Assembly (NCBI RefSeq): GCF_003473295.1
Contig: NZ_QRMP01000002.1
Span: 311,204-375,203 of the forward strand
Source: Parabacteroides sp. AM08-6
GTDB lineage: Bacteria; Bacteroidota; Bacteroidia; Bacteroidales; Tannerellaceae
DNA: 64,000 bases
Direction of reading: 5' to 3'
Shown one piece after another: positions 1 through 8,528 of this stretch. The notes beneath the pieces were generated by a model. It did no database searches and had not been told where the DNA came from. It was given only the letters and a program-made list of their open reading frames with translations. Each line of letters begins with the position of its first letter. Positions within the stretch are counted from its first letter, which is position 1. Made by a program: the position numbers and the translations under genes.

Positions 1-7
1 TAATATC

Positions 8-859
8 ATGGAGAAATCAAGAAGAACATTTTTTAAGAAAGGGTTGGCCGGTGCTATTCTTTTAGGAACAGCAAGTATCGCCCGTGCCGAGTTGCCGGAC
101 CCTGTAAAACCAAAGGCTCCGAAACCCGCCAATCCGTTTCATTTAGGGATGGCTGGTTATACTTTTGTTAATTTTGACTTGGATACCACTCTAAAGACTT
201 TGGAACGTCTGGATATTCATTATCTTTGCATCAAGGACTTCCATTTGCCTTTGAATAGCACGGATGAGCAAATTAAAGCTTTTCATGACAAATGTGCCGC
301 TCATAAGGTGACAGGGTATGCGGTTGGTCCTATTTATATGAAAAGTGAAGCGGAGATAGACCGCGCTTTTGAATATGCCAAACGTGTTGGTGTAAAGACT
401 ATTGTAGGAGTTCCTAATTATGAGTTGCTCCCTTATGTCGATAAAAAGGTGAAGGAATATGATTTTAATTATGCTATCCATTTGCATGGACCAGATATTA
501 AGACATATCCTGATGCAACCGATGTTTGGGAACATACAAAAGATTTGGACCCGCGTATTGGCATGTGCTTGGATATTGGCCACGATTTGCGTAATGGCTG
601 TAATCCGGTTGCTGATTTGAAGAAATATCATACCCGCGTCTTTGATATGCATATTAAAGATGTTACGGATGCTTCAAAAGCCGGGCGCGGCATCGAAATC
701 GGACGTGGAAAAATTGATTTTCCGGCATTAATCAGAATGATGCGGAAGGTTAATTATACCGGGATGTGCAGTTTGGAATACGAAAAGGATATGAAAGACC
801 CGTTTTTGGGCATAGCCGAGTCGATTGGCTATTTCAAGGCTGCATGTGATATGGCATGA
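8..859 (+). CDS. Exported sugar phosphate isomerase/epimerase-like TIM-barrel protein
   Basis: This 283-residue protein starts with a twin-arginine-like or Sec signal (SRRTFF, then a hydrophobic stretch ending ASIARA), so it is probably exported to the periplasm. The rest looks like the xylose isomerase-like TIM barrel (AP endonuclease 2 family). Candidate metal ligands are seen in CLDIGHD (Asp, His), MHIKD (His) and CSLEYE (Glu). Members of this family in Bacteroidales act on sugars or keto-glycosides, but the substrate cannot be told from sequence. The start at 8 is the only one that keeps the signal peptide. The next gene is 106 bases away behind an AT-rich inverted repeat, so this is probably the end of a transcript that begins before the window. 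Confidence 0.8.
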   Translation: MEKSRRTFFKKGLAGAILLGTASIARAELPDPVKPKAPKPANPFHLGMAGYTFVNFDLDTTLKTLERLDIHYLCIKDFHLPLNSTDEQIKAFHDKCAAHKVTGYAVGPIYMKSEAEIDRAFEYAKRVGVKTIVGVPNYELLPYVDKKVKEYDFNYAIHLHGPDIKTYPDATDVWEHTKDLDPRIGMCLDIGHDLRNGCNPVADLKKYHTRVFDMHIKDVTDASKAGRGIEIGRGKIDFPALIRMMRKVNYTGMCSLEYEKDMKDPFLGIAESIGYFKAACDMA

Positions 860-875
860 AAAGAATTATGAGTTC

Positions 876-940
876 GTGAATTATGAATTACGAGAGTGTT
901 TTCGAACTGTCTGATTCAGAACTTGTAATTCATAATTCAC
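876..940. repeat. 16-bp perfect inverted repeat in an AT-rich spacer
   Basis: GTGAATTATGAATTAC at 876-891 is exactly complementary to GTAATTCATAATTCAC at 925-940. The spacer also contains further copies of the ATTCATAATTC word. Sequences of this type are common between genes in Bacteroidales. It may act as a transcript end after the isomerase gene, but there is no clear T tract. Confidence 0.6.
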
Positions 941-965
941 AATTTATAATTCATTAATTACTGAA

Positions 966-2000
966 ATGAGAATATCGTTTTACCTGTTAGTTGTTTGCTT
1001 GTTTTCGGCTTGTAGCTCAATTAATTATATCGGGATAGAAACTTATAATCCGGCTGAGATAACTTTTCCTAAAGATGTCAAGCGTGTATTGATTGTGAAT
1101 AATGCTGTGGCCCAGCCGGAAAATGCCGGGTATCTGTACAAATTGTTCGGTACGGAGCAGGATACGGCACGTGCAAAAGCCGACAGTGCTTTGTATGATG
1201 CTTGTGAGTCAATGGGTAAATTAATTGCAGATGTTCCTTTTTTTGAGGATGTGCTTCTTTACCATGATGCAGTTCGCACGGATGGAGAATACCTGTTGGA
1301 TAAGAAACTGAGTGCCGGGGAGGTAAAAGAACTTTGTGAAGAGACGGGTACGGATGCTATTATATCTTTTGATCGTTTGCTATTTCAGATGGATAAGCAT
1401 ATTGTCGCTTTTTCCGAAGGTTTCGTGCGAGGTGAAATTGAAGTGAAAATAACCGGTGTTGTCAGGGCTTATCTGCCGACACGTGATAATCCTTTAGCAG
1501 CCATTCTTATAAATGATAGTGTGTTTTGGGCAGAAAATGCAAGTAATCTGGTGCAATTGGAATATTATCTTCCGGAACCTACAGAAGCTTTACGTGCAGC
1601 CGGACGGTATATCGGTACAAATATAACTCCGAATTTTGTGCCTCACTGGGAAAATGAAACACGCTGGTATTATGGAGGTATGGGGTCACGTTGGAAAGAG
1701 GCTTCAGCCTATGCTGCATCCGATAACTGGGAAGAGGCGTCTATGCGTTGGCGTCATTTATATCACAATTCATCTAATTGGAAGGAACGTGCGAGAGCCG
1801 CATCTAATCTAGCTTTATATTATGAAATGAATACACAGCTGAAAGAGGCGTATGATTGGGCTTCCAAATCTTATGACTTGTATGAGAAAAAGAAGGGGGA
1901 TAAGGATGAATATACGCAACTTCAAAAGTTATATATGGGAGCATTGACCAATCGTTTGCGTTTGGAGGAAAAACTAAATATGCAATTTGGCGAAGATTAG
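966..2000 (+). CDS. DUF6340-type lipoprotein
   Basis: A 344-residue lipoprotein: short hydrophobic signal with lipobox FSAC and lipidated Cys at residue 16. The opening after the Cys (SINYIGIETYNPAEITFP, then a VLIVNNAV strand) resembles the Bacteroidales family DUF6340, recalled from memory. The middle reads as an alpha/beta domain and the last 100 residues are helical, with TPR-like character (WEEASMRWRHLYHN, ARAASNLALYYEMN). It is likely anchored in the outer membrane. No enzyme motif is visible and the function is unknown. The gene stands alone, with 66 bases before the next one. Confidence 0.75.
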   Translation: MRISFYLLVVCLFSACSSINYIGIETYNPAEITFPKDVKRVLIVNNAVAQPENAGYLYKLFGTEQDTARAKADSALYDACESMGKLIADVPFFEDVLLYHDAVRTDGEYLLDKKLSAGEVKELCEETGTDAIISFDRLLFQMDKHIVAFSEGFVRGEIEVKITGVVRAYLPTRDNPLAAILINDSVFWAENASNLVQLEYYLPEPTEALRAAGRYIGTNITPNFVPHWENETRWYYGGMGSRWKEASAYAASDNWEEASMRWRHLYHNSSNWKERARAASNLALYYEMNTQLKEAYDWASKSYDLYEKKKGDKDEYTQLQKLYMGALTNRLRLEEKLNMQFGED

Positions 2001-2065
2001 CAGATTATTCTCTGAATTATTATTACTTTTGGCAGACGTTTCGAATAAAGAATAAATTATTAAAT

Positions 2066-2527
2066 ATGAGTGCAAATAATGCAAAGGTACAGTCTGTCAT
2101 AGAAACGACTTTTACGACGGCTCTTAATAAGTTGATATTTAGTGAGTCCGGTAATTGTTATAGTGATTTGTATGTGCAGGCGGATCCGGAAAATGGGGAA
2201 TTGCAGATTTATGATGAAGAAGAAAAACTGTTGGAAAAGACCATTATCTTTGATTGGGTAAGTTGCCCCTGTGAGGATGATGTCTTTAACAAGCAGGTTA
2301 TATCTACTTTGAAATCAGTGCTGGCTCTTCTTACTGCCAAAAAGATTTTTGATAATGCATGTTTCATGAAGCCCTTTTCCATTAGTTTGACTGATGAGGA
2401 CTTTGTGGTAATAGAGGAGCTCCTTTTTCTGGACGATGAAACTTTGCGCCTAGACGATCCTTTATTGAAAGATTTAGATGCTGATTTGGATGATTTTTTA
2501 GCAAAACTTCTTTCAGATGTCGAATAG
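2066..2527 (+). CDS. Small acidic cytoplasmic protein, unknown
   Basis: A 153-residue protein without signal peptide or membrane segment. It is strongly acidic, above all near the C-terminus (DLDADLDDFLAKLLSDVE). I do not recognise a family. The codon use and a clean ATG 39 bases after a region without other ORFs support a real gene. It ends just before the promoter of the tRNA-Thr gene. Confidence 0.6.
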   Translation: MSANNAKVQSVIETTFTTALNKLIFSESGNCYSDLYVQADPENGELQIYDEEEKLLEKTIIFDWVSCPCEDDVFNKQVISTLKSVLALLTAKKIFDNACFMKPFSISLTDEDFVVIEELLFLDDETLRLDDPLLKDLDADLDDFLAKLLSDVE

Positions 2528-2533
2528 ACTTAC

Positions 2534-2541
2534 TACCTTTG
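2534..2541 (+). promoter_or_regulatory. Promoter -7 box of tRNA-Thr
   Basis: TACCTTTG fits the Bacteroidota -7 consensus TAnnTTTG and lies 20 bases before the mature tRNA 5' end. Confidence 0.6.
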
Positions 2542-2561
2542 TGCCCGATTAGAAAATAGTT

Positions 2562-2634
<73 letters not shown>

Positions 2635-2642
2635 CACAAATC

Positions 2643-2675
2643 AAGCAGTTATCTTTTTAGGTAACTGCTTTTTTT
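2643..2675 (+). terminator. Rho-independent terminator of tRNA-Thr
   Basis: AAGCAGTTA (2643-2651) pairs with TAACTGCTT (2662-2670) around a 10-base loop, followed by a run of T. Confidence 0.8.
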
Positions 2676-2724
2676 ATGCCTTTTTCTGTGTTTTTCGTGG
2701 GTTGTTTTAAACCAACGTTTAAAC
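2652..2724 (+). repeat. Direct repeat, left copy (possible att site)
   Basis: This stretch beginning in the terminator loop recurs at 5610-5671. The last 38 or so bases, ending in AACCAACGTTTAAAC, are identical. The left copy has 11 extra bases (TATGCCTTTTT) between the two T-rich parts. Together the two copies bracket the integrase remnants, so they look like the ends of an element once inserted next to tRNA-Thr. Confidence 0.65.
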
Positions 2725-2725
2725 C

Positions 2726-3077
2726 GGGAGTACAACAATTAGTGTCGTATGCTACAAGTCTAAGGTGTTGAAAAACAATGAGTCGCCTTTGATGTTGCGT
2801 GTCTGTAAAGACAGAAAAATGAAGTATGAAAGTCTTGGAATTTCCTTTAATCCTAAGTATTGGGATTTCAAAGCGAATGAACGAGGTGTTGAATTATGAG
2901 GGAAAAACGGAGCTTGAATGTTTCTCTATTGATTTGTTTATTTTTTCTTATTTGATAGCAGGCATCAATTTTGTGGATATAGCACGATTGACGGATGATA
3001 ACATAATGGAGAATAGGCTTGTTTATATCCGCAAAAATATAAAAGAGAAAGCTCTATCATTTGGTTTTGCCACATGA
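2726..3077 (+). pseudogene. Tyrosine recombinase (integrase) remnant, N-terminal and core parts
   Basis: Two out-of-frame pieces of a Bacteroides-type tyrosine recombinase. From 2726 one frame reads TTISVVCYKSK, MLRVCKDRK and SLGISFNPKYWDFKANE, the typical arm-binding N-terminus of mobile-element integrases, and stops at 2897-2899. A second frame then reads CFSIDLFIFSYLIAGINF and VDIARLTDDNI, typical of the core/catalytic domain entry, to a stop at 3075-3077. About 100 residues that normally join the two are missing, no start codon is present, and the catalytic C-terminus is displaced to 3871-4131. The gene is dead. It sits directly after tRNA-Thr, as expected for an integrase beside its attachment site. 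Confidence 0.75.
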
Positions 3078-3090
3078 ATATGTATCTTTG
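3060..3090 (+). promoter_or_regulatory. Promoter of the mntA-hepT pair
   Basis: TTTGG at 3060-3064 and TATCTTTG at 3083-3090, 18 bases apart, match the -33 and -7 elements of Bacteroidota promoters. The start codon of the antitoxin-like gene follows 19 bases later, giving a very short leader. Confidence 0.6.
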
Positions 3091-3109
3091 TAGAAACAAA
3101 TAAGAAAAG

Positions 3110-3403
3110 ATGAGATCAACAGCAGAATACATAAATCTCTTACGTGACTATATGAGGAAGAATGCTTCTAAGTACAGCATTACCCGTATGGGAATATTCG
3201 GTTCTGTTGCCAGAGGAGAGCAAACGGAAGATAGCGATGTTGATGTTTATTTAGAGACTTCAAAACCTAGTATGTTTGCTTTGGTACATATAAAAGAAGA
3301 TTTACAAACTTTATTCGGTTGTAATGTTGATATAGTCCGATTGCGTGACCACATGGATTCCTTTTTGAGAAACAGAATTGAGAAGGAGGGAATTTATGTT
3401 TGA
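3110..3403 (+). CDS. mntA: MntA-like nucleotidyltransferase antitoxin
   Basis: A 97-residue minimal nucleotidyltransferase. The signature GSVARGEQTEDSDVDVYLE (roughly residues 31-49) gives the GSx10DxD active site, and a third acidic residue is in NVDIVRL. This size and motif set match MntA antitoxins, which in HepT/MntA systems AMPylate the HepT RNase to silence it. It overlaps the downstream hepT-like frame by 8 bases, as is usual for these pairs. It has its own promoter and sits inside a broken integrase gene. All catalytic residues appear intact, unlike the partner. It could also be an orphan nucleotidyltransferase of another role. Confidence 0.8.
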   Translation: MRSTAEYINLLRDYMRKNASKYSITRMGIFGSVARGEQTEDSDVDVYLETSKPSMFALVHIKEDLQTLFGCNVDIVRLRDHMDSFLRNRIEKEGIYV

Positions 3404-3644
3404 TGCAGAATTAATCCGTTCTTCCTTAACGAAGATACAAACTGCCTTAGATAGAATATTAAAGAGATCAGAAACGATACTTACACCTGACGATTTTTTA
3501 ATGACCTCAAGTGGAGTTGAAAGGTTGGAAAGTATTTGTATGTTATTGATTGCAATCGGAGAAAGCGTCAAACGAATAGATAATGCCACAAATAAAACCT
3601 TGTTACCTCAATATCCAGAAATAGATTGGAAGGGGAGAATCTGA
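3396..3644 (+). pseudogene. Truncated HepT-like toxin partner
   Basis: The frame starts with ATG at 3396 (MFDAELIRSS), inside the end of mntA, preceded by AGAAGGAGGG. Its 82 residues match the helical N-terminal part of HepT/DUF86 proteins (IGESVKRID, then YPEIDWKG). In intact members IDWKG is followed at once by a GMRD...HxY segment holding the RNase motif R-x4-6-H-x-Y. Here translation stops after WKGRI, so the motif is absent. Another frame just downstream reads LISQSTHY, which may be a degraded remnant. The protein should be inactive as an RNase. Confidence 0.7.
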
Positions 3645-3870
3645 TTTCTCAAAGCACCCATTACACACAATTATGAATAAGCCGAATCAATTCGGAAGAT
3701 ATTCCATTTAAACATACACAAGGTTACCTATTTTAGAAGTCAAAAGAAAATAAATCCTCAACAATCAGGATAAAGAATATTTCTAACTGACTATTTTGTA
3801 AGACTGTTAGCTTACAATTTGGCTTTTTTCATTTATATGGTCTGATACTTGATATACAGATAATACGAAA

Positions 3871-4131
3871 TTGGAGAAACACCTCAACATGCAAATACAG
3901 AAAATTAACGTAATTCTAAAGGAGATTAAAGCCAAATACAGGCTAAAAGTTCAGAATTTCAGTTGTTACAGTCTGCGGAAAACATTTGGCAGGCAGGTGT
4001 ACAATCAAAATTCAGAATTGGCTTTAGTTAAGTTGATGGAGTTGTTTAATCATTCTAGTGTGGCGATTACTAAGCGGTTAGGATTAAGGCAGGAAGAAAT
4101 ATTGCAGGCTTATGATAGCCTTTCCTTTTAG
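3871..4131 (+). pseudogene. Tyrosine recombinase C-terminal fragment lacking the catalytic Tyr
   Basis: The 86-residue frame matches the end of a Bacteroides-type integrase: SCYSLRKTFGRQVYNQ carries the second catalytic Arg region, ELFNHSSVAITKR the LLGHSS-like segment, and GLRQEEILQAYDSL the usual tail. In intact relatives the segment reads TKRYLGI, with the Tyr as nucleophile. Here it reads ITKRLGL, so one codon, the nucleophile, is missing. It is separated from the rest of the integrase by the mntA-hepT pair and 226 bases of AT-rich DNA (3645-3870) in which I see no gene. Confidence 0.7.
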
Positions 4132-4505
4132 ATGATAAATATTTCTACCTCAACTATTGGAAAACAAAACGCTTTTCGTACTTTTGTGTCAATCTCATAC
4201 GCCTAAAGAGACAGGATGATATGGGAGGACATACGTTTAACGAAAGGTGTTATTGAAATTATCTTCTATTATCAAATTCTCGCAAAGTTTGTATTAGAGT
4301 GAAGGTGATAGCAATAGCACCCACATCATTTGTTATAGAGTTACCCGTGAGGGAAACATTATACAAAATGGGTGTGGGTCGCTGTTGCTTTATCCACTCT
4401 AATGGCGATGCGAGAAGCCAGATAATAGGATGAAGCAATACAGTTCCCACACCTTTTATTTTTTTATCTTTCCAGAGGGAACAGGAAGGGTAAAATTTAA
4501 TTGTT
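4132..4505. other. 374-bp spacer with a possible promoter
   Basis: No convincing gene. TACTTTTG at 4179-4186 with TATTGG about 18 bases upstream fits a plus-strand promoter, possibly for the lipoprotein at 4506 or for a lost gene. A 63-codon minus-strand frame at 4259-4450 has no recognisable relatives and was not called. Confidence 0.4.
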
Positions 4506-5468
4506 ATGAGAAATCTTCTTTTTAAAGTGTGTACAGTTATTCTTAGCTCTTTATTTCTGTGCAGTTGTGGAAAAGATCCGTTAATGGGTAGTGTTGAATG
4601 GGAAGAGCAGCAGAGGGATAATTTCTACGGTTATAAGGTGGAAAATCGAGATGGCTTCGATATGCTTAGTATTACCAAATGCGGATATAATGAAGATACG
4701 ACATTCTTGACCGGAATTAAAAACGAGAAACATTGGATCGGCATGTTCGACGAACAGACGAAAAAACAGCTACGGGAATGGAACGGGACGGAAACGATCG
4801 AACGTGAAATGAAAATAGACTTGGGGTATGGTGAAACATATACATTAGATGTTTCCTGTTTCGGCTTATATCTCTTCGAAAAAACAGCATGGGGATTTGT
4901 GGCAGTACCTAAATACACACATAGAGAACCATATGTTTCAGTAGCAGGAGGTGAGATATCTAAAGATATTCTTCTTTTAAATGGAAACAAATTGATTGTC
5001 TATCCTCTTAATAATCCGGGTATTGTTCAACCTCATTGGTTTCAAGAGAGTATTGTCGTATCATCTTATGAATATGGTGGTGAAGGAACAGATTATACAG
5101 TTTTATCACCTGATGGGAAAAAGGTTGCAGAATGGAATAGTGGTATCTTTGATGTCAAATCTGATGCGTTCCCGGTCTCTTACATAGAAGGGATTTTCTT
5201 AAACCATGAATACAGTTATGATATTGATCTAATCTATACGGATTATTGGGTTATCCTTAGGCATAATTACCTGACTGAAAAAGATGTTTGGAAAACCTCT
5301 ATCCCTTCTTTAAAAGACCTCAAAAACGATGCCCGCATCAGCACGACAGTCCTGGAACAAGGCAATCCGATCTGGAAGTACCGGATTGATGTTACCAATC
5401 GGGACGGCAGCAAGCAGCAAGTTCTTTTCACTGTCAATGTAGAAACCGGAGCGTTGACGGAAATCTAA
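4506..5468 (+). CDS. Lipoprotein of unknown function
   Basis: A 320-residue protein with a signal peptide and lipobox FLCSC, lipidated Cys near residue 21. The body is rich in aromatic and charged residues with alternating strands, such as IVYPLNNPG and YTVLSPDGKKVAEW, suggesting a beta-rich fold. I recognise no family and no catalytic motif. It lies between the integrase remnants and the right-hand direct repeat, so it may be cargo of the decayed element. A strong hairpin follows at 5553. Confidence 0.65.
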   Translation: MRNLLFKVCTVILSSLFLCSCGKDPLMGSVEWEEQQRDNFYGYKVENRDGFDMLSITKCGYNEDTTFLTGIKNEKHWIGMFDEQTKKQLREWNGTETIEREMKIDLGYGETYTLDVSCFGLYLFEKTAWGFVAVPKYTHREPYVSVAGGEISKDILLLNGNKLIVYPLNNPGIVQPHWFQESIVVSSYEYGGEGTDYTVLSPDGKKVAEWNSGIFDVKSDAFPVSYIEGIFLNHEYSYDIDLIYTDYWVILRHNYLTEKDVWKTSIPSLKDLKNDARISTTVLEQGNPIWKYRIDVTNRDGSKQQVLFTVNVETGALTEI

Positions 5469-5552
5469 GTGACTTGAGAGATCACTTAGATAGAAATAGT
5501 AGTGGGACTCTTTTTATTAGGGGGGATTATAATTAACTTCTTGCAGATAAGA

Positions 5553-5579
5553 GACCCACGCCCTTCTAAGGCGTGGGTC
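5553..5579. terminator. GC-rich hairpin after the lipoprotein gene
   Basis: GACCCACGCC (5553-5562) pairs perfectly with GGCGTGGGTC (5570-5579) around a 7-base loop. No T run follows directly, so termination is plausible but not certain. Confidence 0.55.
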
Positions 5580-5609
5580 GTTGGTTTCAGTTTGTTTCGG
5601 TTTTCAAAT

Positions 5610-5671
5610 TCTTTTTAGGTAACTGCTTTTTTCTGTGTTTTTCGTGGGTTGTTTTAAACCAACGTTTAAAC
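5610..5671 (+). repeat. Direct repeat, right copy (possible att site)
   Basis: It repeats the sequence found right after tRNA-Thr (2652-2724) with an 11-base deletion. Just upstream, TTTCGGTTTTCAAAT at about 5596-5609 resembles the tRNA 3' end and its flank (TTTCGGCTCACAAAT at 2627-2641), as expected for a degraded attachment site. Confidence 0.6.
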
Positions 5672-5707
5672 TTTGAGTCCGGCAATTAGCAATAAAAATA
5701 AATTCGA

Positions 5708-5740
5708 TTTTGGCGATGTGGTATAAAAGCTTTACTTTTG
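5708..5740 (+). promoter_or_regulatory. Promoter of the MATE gene
   Basis: TTTTGG at 5708-5713 and TACTTTTG at 5733-5740 are spaced 19 bases apart and fit the Bacteroidota -33/-7 pattern. The transcript would begin near 5746, leaving a leader of about 130 bases before the MATE start codon. Confidence 0.6.
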
Positions 5741-5767
5741 CACTGAAATAAAACTAACGTTTTGTAA

Positions 5768-5840
5768 TCCTCATCGGAGGGCAAAGTAAAAAGCCGGATA
5801 AGATGACTGGGTAAAACCAATCAGCTTATCCGGTTTTTTT
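5768..5840 (+). promoter_or_regulatory. Attenuator-like leader of the MATE gene
   Basis: The leader holds a small hairpin (CCTC-ATCG-GAGG, about 5769-5780) and then a long one. GCCGGATAAG (5793-5802) pairs with CTTATCCGGT (5824-5833), with further inner pairing TGA-TGG/CCA-TCA, followed by seven T at 5834-5840. This is a full intrinsic terminator placed 37 bases before the start codon, so expression of the pump needs read-through. No riboswitch class that I know is recognised. Confidence 0.55.
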
Positions 5841-5877
5841 ATGCTATGTTGAATTTAAAATTGAAAGGACTGAAAGT

Positions 5878-7239
5878 ATGGAAAAAGATGCTATCGACTT
5901 GGGGACATTGAAAGTGTCTACATTATTCAAAAAGTTGTTTATACCAACTTTATTGGGAATGCTTAGTATCTCGGCGGTTACCGTTGCCGATGGAATCTTT
6001 GTGGGGCAAGGAGTTGGTAGTGACGGGATTGCCGCGGTGAATATCTGTATTCCGATGTTTATGTTGTTTACGGGGATTGGACTTATGGCTGGTGTTGGCA
6101 GTTCCGTAGTCGTCTCGATTCATCTGTCGAGAGGCAAAATTAAAGCAGCTCGTCTGAATGTTACTCAAGCATTGTTGTTTGTAACGATTATTACGTTGCT
6201 ATTTTCAATATTAATGATGTGTTTTTCCCGGCAAACAGCTCTTTTGCTTGGAGCATCGGAACATTTGCTGCCAATGGTTACGAGCTATTTACTGTGGATT
6301 GTTCCGTCATTGACATTTCAAATGTGGATTGCGGTATCCTTGTTTATCATCCGGTTGGATGGTGCGCCGAAATTGGCTATGTGGTGCAGTGTTATTTCAG
6401 CCTTAATCAATGTCGTGTTGGATTGGCTCTTTATTTTTCCATTTGGTTGGGGAGTAATGGGAGCCGCTTTTGCAACATCAATCAGTATTATTGTCGGCGG
6501 ACTTATTGCGATGATTTATTTACTGTTTTTTGCTCGCAACTTGCGTGTAGTTGCTGTAAAATGGAGCCGTAATAGTTTACGACTTTCTTTGCGGAACATT
6601 GGATATCAGTGCCGTATCGGTTCGTCTGCATTATTGAGCGAGACTACATTGGCGGTATTAATGTTTACCGGTAATCTGGTTTTTATGCGTTATTTGGGAG
6701 ATGACGGAGTAGGAGCTTTCGGCATTGGCTGCTATTATATTCCTTTTGTATTTATGGTGGGGAATGCCATTGCCCAGTCGGCGCAACCGATTATCAGTTA
6801 TAATTTCGGAATCGGAGATTTGGAACGAGTGGCTTTGACCGGTAAAATATCTATTATCACAGCTTTAATTTGTGGTGTAACCGTGATGTTGGTATTTATA
6901 TTCTGTCCACAAGTTCTGGTTGGGTTTTTCCTGAATACGGCTGATACTGCTGCCCGTATAGCGATTGAAGGGTTTCCTTTTTTTGCAACAGGGTTTATCT
7001 TTTTTGTCATAAATCTAGCTGTCATAGGATATTATCAAAGTCTTGAAAGAGCAAAATCAGCTACTTTTTTTGCCATATTGCGTGGTTTTGTTTTTTTAAT
7101 TCCCTGTTTTATCTTTCTACCGAAATTATTAGGTCCGGTTGGCATTTGGCTTTCTATGCCGCTGTCGGAGATATTGACAACATTTGTGATTGCAGGTTTT
7201 TATTTTAGACGTAGGGATTATCAAGTTGGTTTGTCCTAA
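5878..7239 (+). CDS. MATE family multidrug/metabolite efflux pump
   Basis: A 453-residue inner-membrane protein with about twelve hydrophobic helices and the two-fold MATE layout. Typical early features are GMLSISAVTVADGIFVGQG and the IPMFMLFTGIGLMAGVG segment. This family exports drugs or cationic compounds using a sodium or proton gradient. The protein resembles the MepA-like branch common in Bacteroidales. The start at 5878 follows a purine-rich GAAAGGACTGAAAGT. The upstream terminator-like leader suggests expression is conditional. It ends at a shared terminator with convergent aroC. Confidence 0.9.
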   Translation: MEKDAIDLGTLKVSTLFKKLFIPTLLGMLSISAVTVADGIFVGQGVGSDGIAAVNICIPMFMLFTGIGLMAGVGSSVVVSIHLSRGKIKAARLNVTQALLFVTIITLLFSILMMCFSRQTALLLGASEHLLPMVTSYLLWIVPSLTFQMWIAVSLFIIRLDGAPKLAMWCSVISALINVVLDWLFIFPFGWGVMGAAFATSISIIVGGLIAMIYLLFFARNLRVVAVKWSRNSLRLSLRNIGYQCRIGSSALLSETTLAVLMFTGNLVFMRYLGDDGVGAFGIGCYYIPFVFMVGNAIAQSAQPIISYNFGIGDLERVALTGKISIITALICGVTVMLVFIFCPQVLVGFFLNTADTAARIAIEGFPFFATGFIFFVINLAVIGYYQSLERAKSATFFAILRGFVFLIPCFIFLPKLLGPVGIWLSMPLSEILTTFVIAGFYFRRRDYQVGLS

Positions 7240-7260
7240 TAATAAGAGCCGGATATAATA

Positions 7261-7309
7261 AAAGTCTCAATTGCCATTAATTCATGCAAGATGGCAGTTG
7301 AGACTTTTT
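7261..7309. terminator. Bidirectional terminator between the MATE gene and aroC
   Basis: AAAGTCTCAATTGCCAT (7261-7277) pairs with ATGGCAGTTGAGACTTT (7291-7307) with one wobble, flanked by A and T runs that serve both convergent genes. Confidence 0.8.
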
Positions 7310-7327
7310 GTTTATTAAGAATACGGT

Positions 7328-8407
7328 TTATAGGCCGCCTTCTCTTGTTTTTTGTATCAATAAATAGTCCAGTAATGTCATTGCTGTCATAGACTCAACA
7401 ATAGGGACTGCGCGGGGAAGCACACACGGGTCATGGCGTCCGCGGGCCTTCAGTATGGTATCTTCTCCTTCCATATTAACCGTTTCCTGCTCCATCAGGA
7501 TAGTGGCTACCGACTTGAATGCAACGCGGAAATAGATATCCTGCCCGTTGGAAATTCCACCCTGAATACCTCCCGAATGATTCGTATGGGTATTAATATG
7601 ACCGTTATCATTATAAAAACGGTCATTTCGTTCGGAACCACGATAAAGAGCAGCTTCAAAACCATCTCCATATTCGAAGCCTTTGACGGCATTAATCGTT
7701 AGCATGGCATGCCCCAAAGCTGCGTGTAATTTCCCAAAGACAGGTTCTCCCAACCCTACCGGAACACCTTTGGCTACACAAGTGATGACACCGCCAATGG
7801 TATCTCCTTTCGATTTGACTTCGGCAATAAGCGTTTCCATTTCTGCTGCTTTAGCCGGGTCCGGGCAACGAACTGCATTTTCTTCAGTTTTACTTAAATC
7901 ATAATCCGTATAGGAGCCGTCCAGTTTAATGGAACCGACTTGCGATGTAAAAGCTTGGATACTAATCCCCGTCTGGCGTAATGCCAGTTTTGCTATTGCA
8001 CCGGCTACGCACCGGGCTATCGTTTCGCGTGCGGAAGAACGTCCGCCGCCACGAGGATCACGAATACCATATTTGCTCTGGTAAGTATAATCCGCATGCG
8101 ACGGGCGATAGACATTTTTCATATTGTCATAATCCGACGAATGTTGATTTTTGTTCCAGATGATGAAACCAATTGGAGTACCGGTGGTTTTCCCTTCATA
8201 TATACCCGAAAGGAACTGCACTTCATCCTCTTCTTTTCGTGGCGTTGTTATCCTGGATTGTCCCGGTTTGCGCCGGTCGAGTTCACTCTGGATAAAAGCC
8301 ATGTCAAGTTCAATGCCGGCCGGACAGCCATCGATAACGCCTCCGATTCCGGGACCATGAGATTCGCCGAAGGAGGTCAATCTGTATATATTTCCGAAAG
8401 TATTCAC
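7328..8407 (-). CDS. aroC: Chorismate synthase
   Basis: Converts 5-enolpyruvylshikimate-3-phosphate to chorismate, the last step of the shikimate pathway, using reduced FMN. Signatures include [15 protein letters not shown] near the N-terminus, [11 protein letters not shown] and [15 protein letters not shown] place the start at GTG 8407 ([10 protein letters not shown]), which gives 359 residues, the usual length in Bacteroidales, where the protein begins MNTFGN. An upstream in-frame ATG at 8443 would add 12 residues read from AT-rich repeat-like DNA (TCAATTTTCAATT) and is less likely. It is transcribed toward the MATE gene and shares its terminator. Confidence 0.95.
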   Translation of the reverse strand: MNTFGNIYRLTSFGESHGPGIGGVIDGCPAGIELDMAFIQSELDRRKPGQSRITTPRKEEDEVQFLSGIYEGKTTGTPIGFIIWNKNQHSSDYDNMKNVYRPSHADYTYQSKYGIRDPRGGGRSSARETIARCVAGAIAKLALRQTGISIQAFTSQVGSIKLDGSYTDYDLSKTEENAVRCPDPAKAAEMETLIAEVKSKGDTIGGVITCVAKGVPVGLGEPVFGKLHAALGHAMLTINAVKGFEYGDGFEAALYRGSERNDRFYNDNGHINTHTNHSGGIQGGISNGQDIYFRVAFKSVATILMEQETVNMEGEDTILKARGRHDPCVLPRAVPIVESMTAMTLLDYLLIQKTREGGL

Positions 8408-8458
8408 CTTTGTAATTGAAAATTGAGAACTGAATATTGACAATGAAAAAGATAAAAC

Positions 8459-8517
8459 CGATAATATAAAAAATGGAAAAGTATCTTACACAGATAATTT
8501 TCCATTTCCCATTATCG
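8459..8517. terminator. Inverted repeat between slyD and aroC
   Basis: CGATAAT (8459-8465) and AAATGGAAAA (about 8471-8480) pair with TTTTCCATTT (about 8499-8508) and ATTATCG (8511-8517), making a long imperfect hairpin just after the slyD stop. It probably ends slyD transcription. Confidence 0.5.
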
Positions 8518-8528
8518 AGTTCCAAATA

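Noticed and set aside
2652..2724. CRISPR-like repeat
   Set aside because: Only two copies exist, 3 kb apart, with genes between; they fit att-like direct repeats, not an array.
4259..4450. 63-codon minus-strand frame upstream of the orphan lipoprotein
   Set aside because: No recognisable relatives, no ribosome site and it lies in a spacer of decayed DNA. It may be a gene remnant but cannot be supported.
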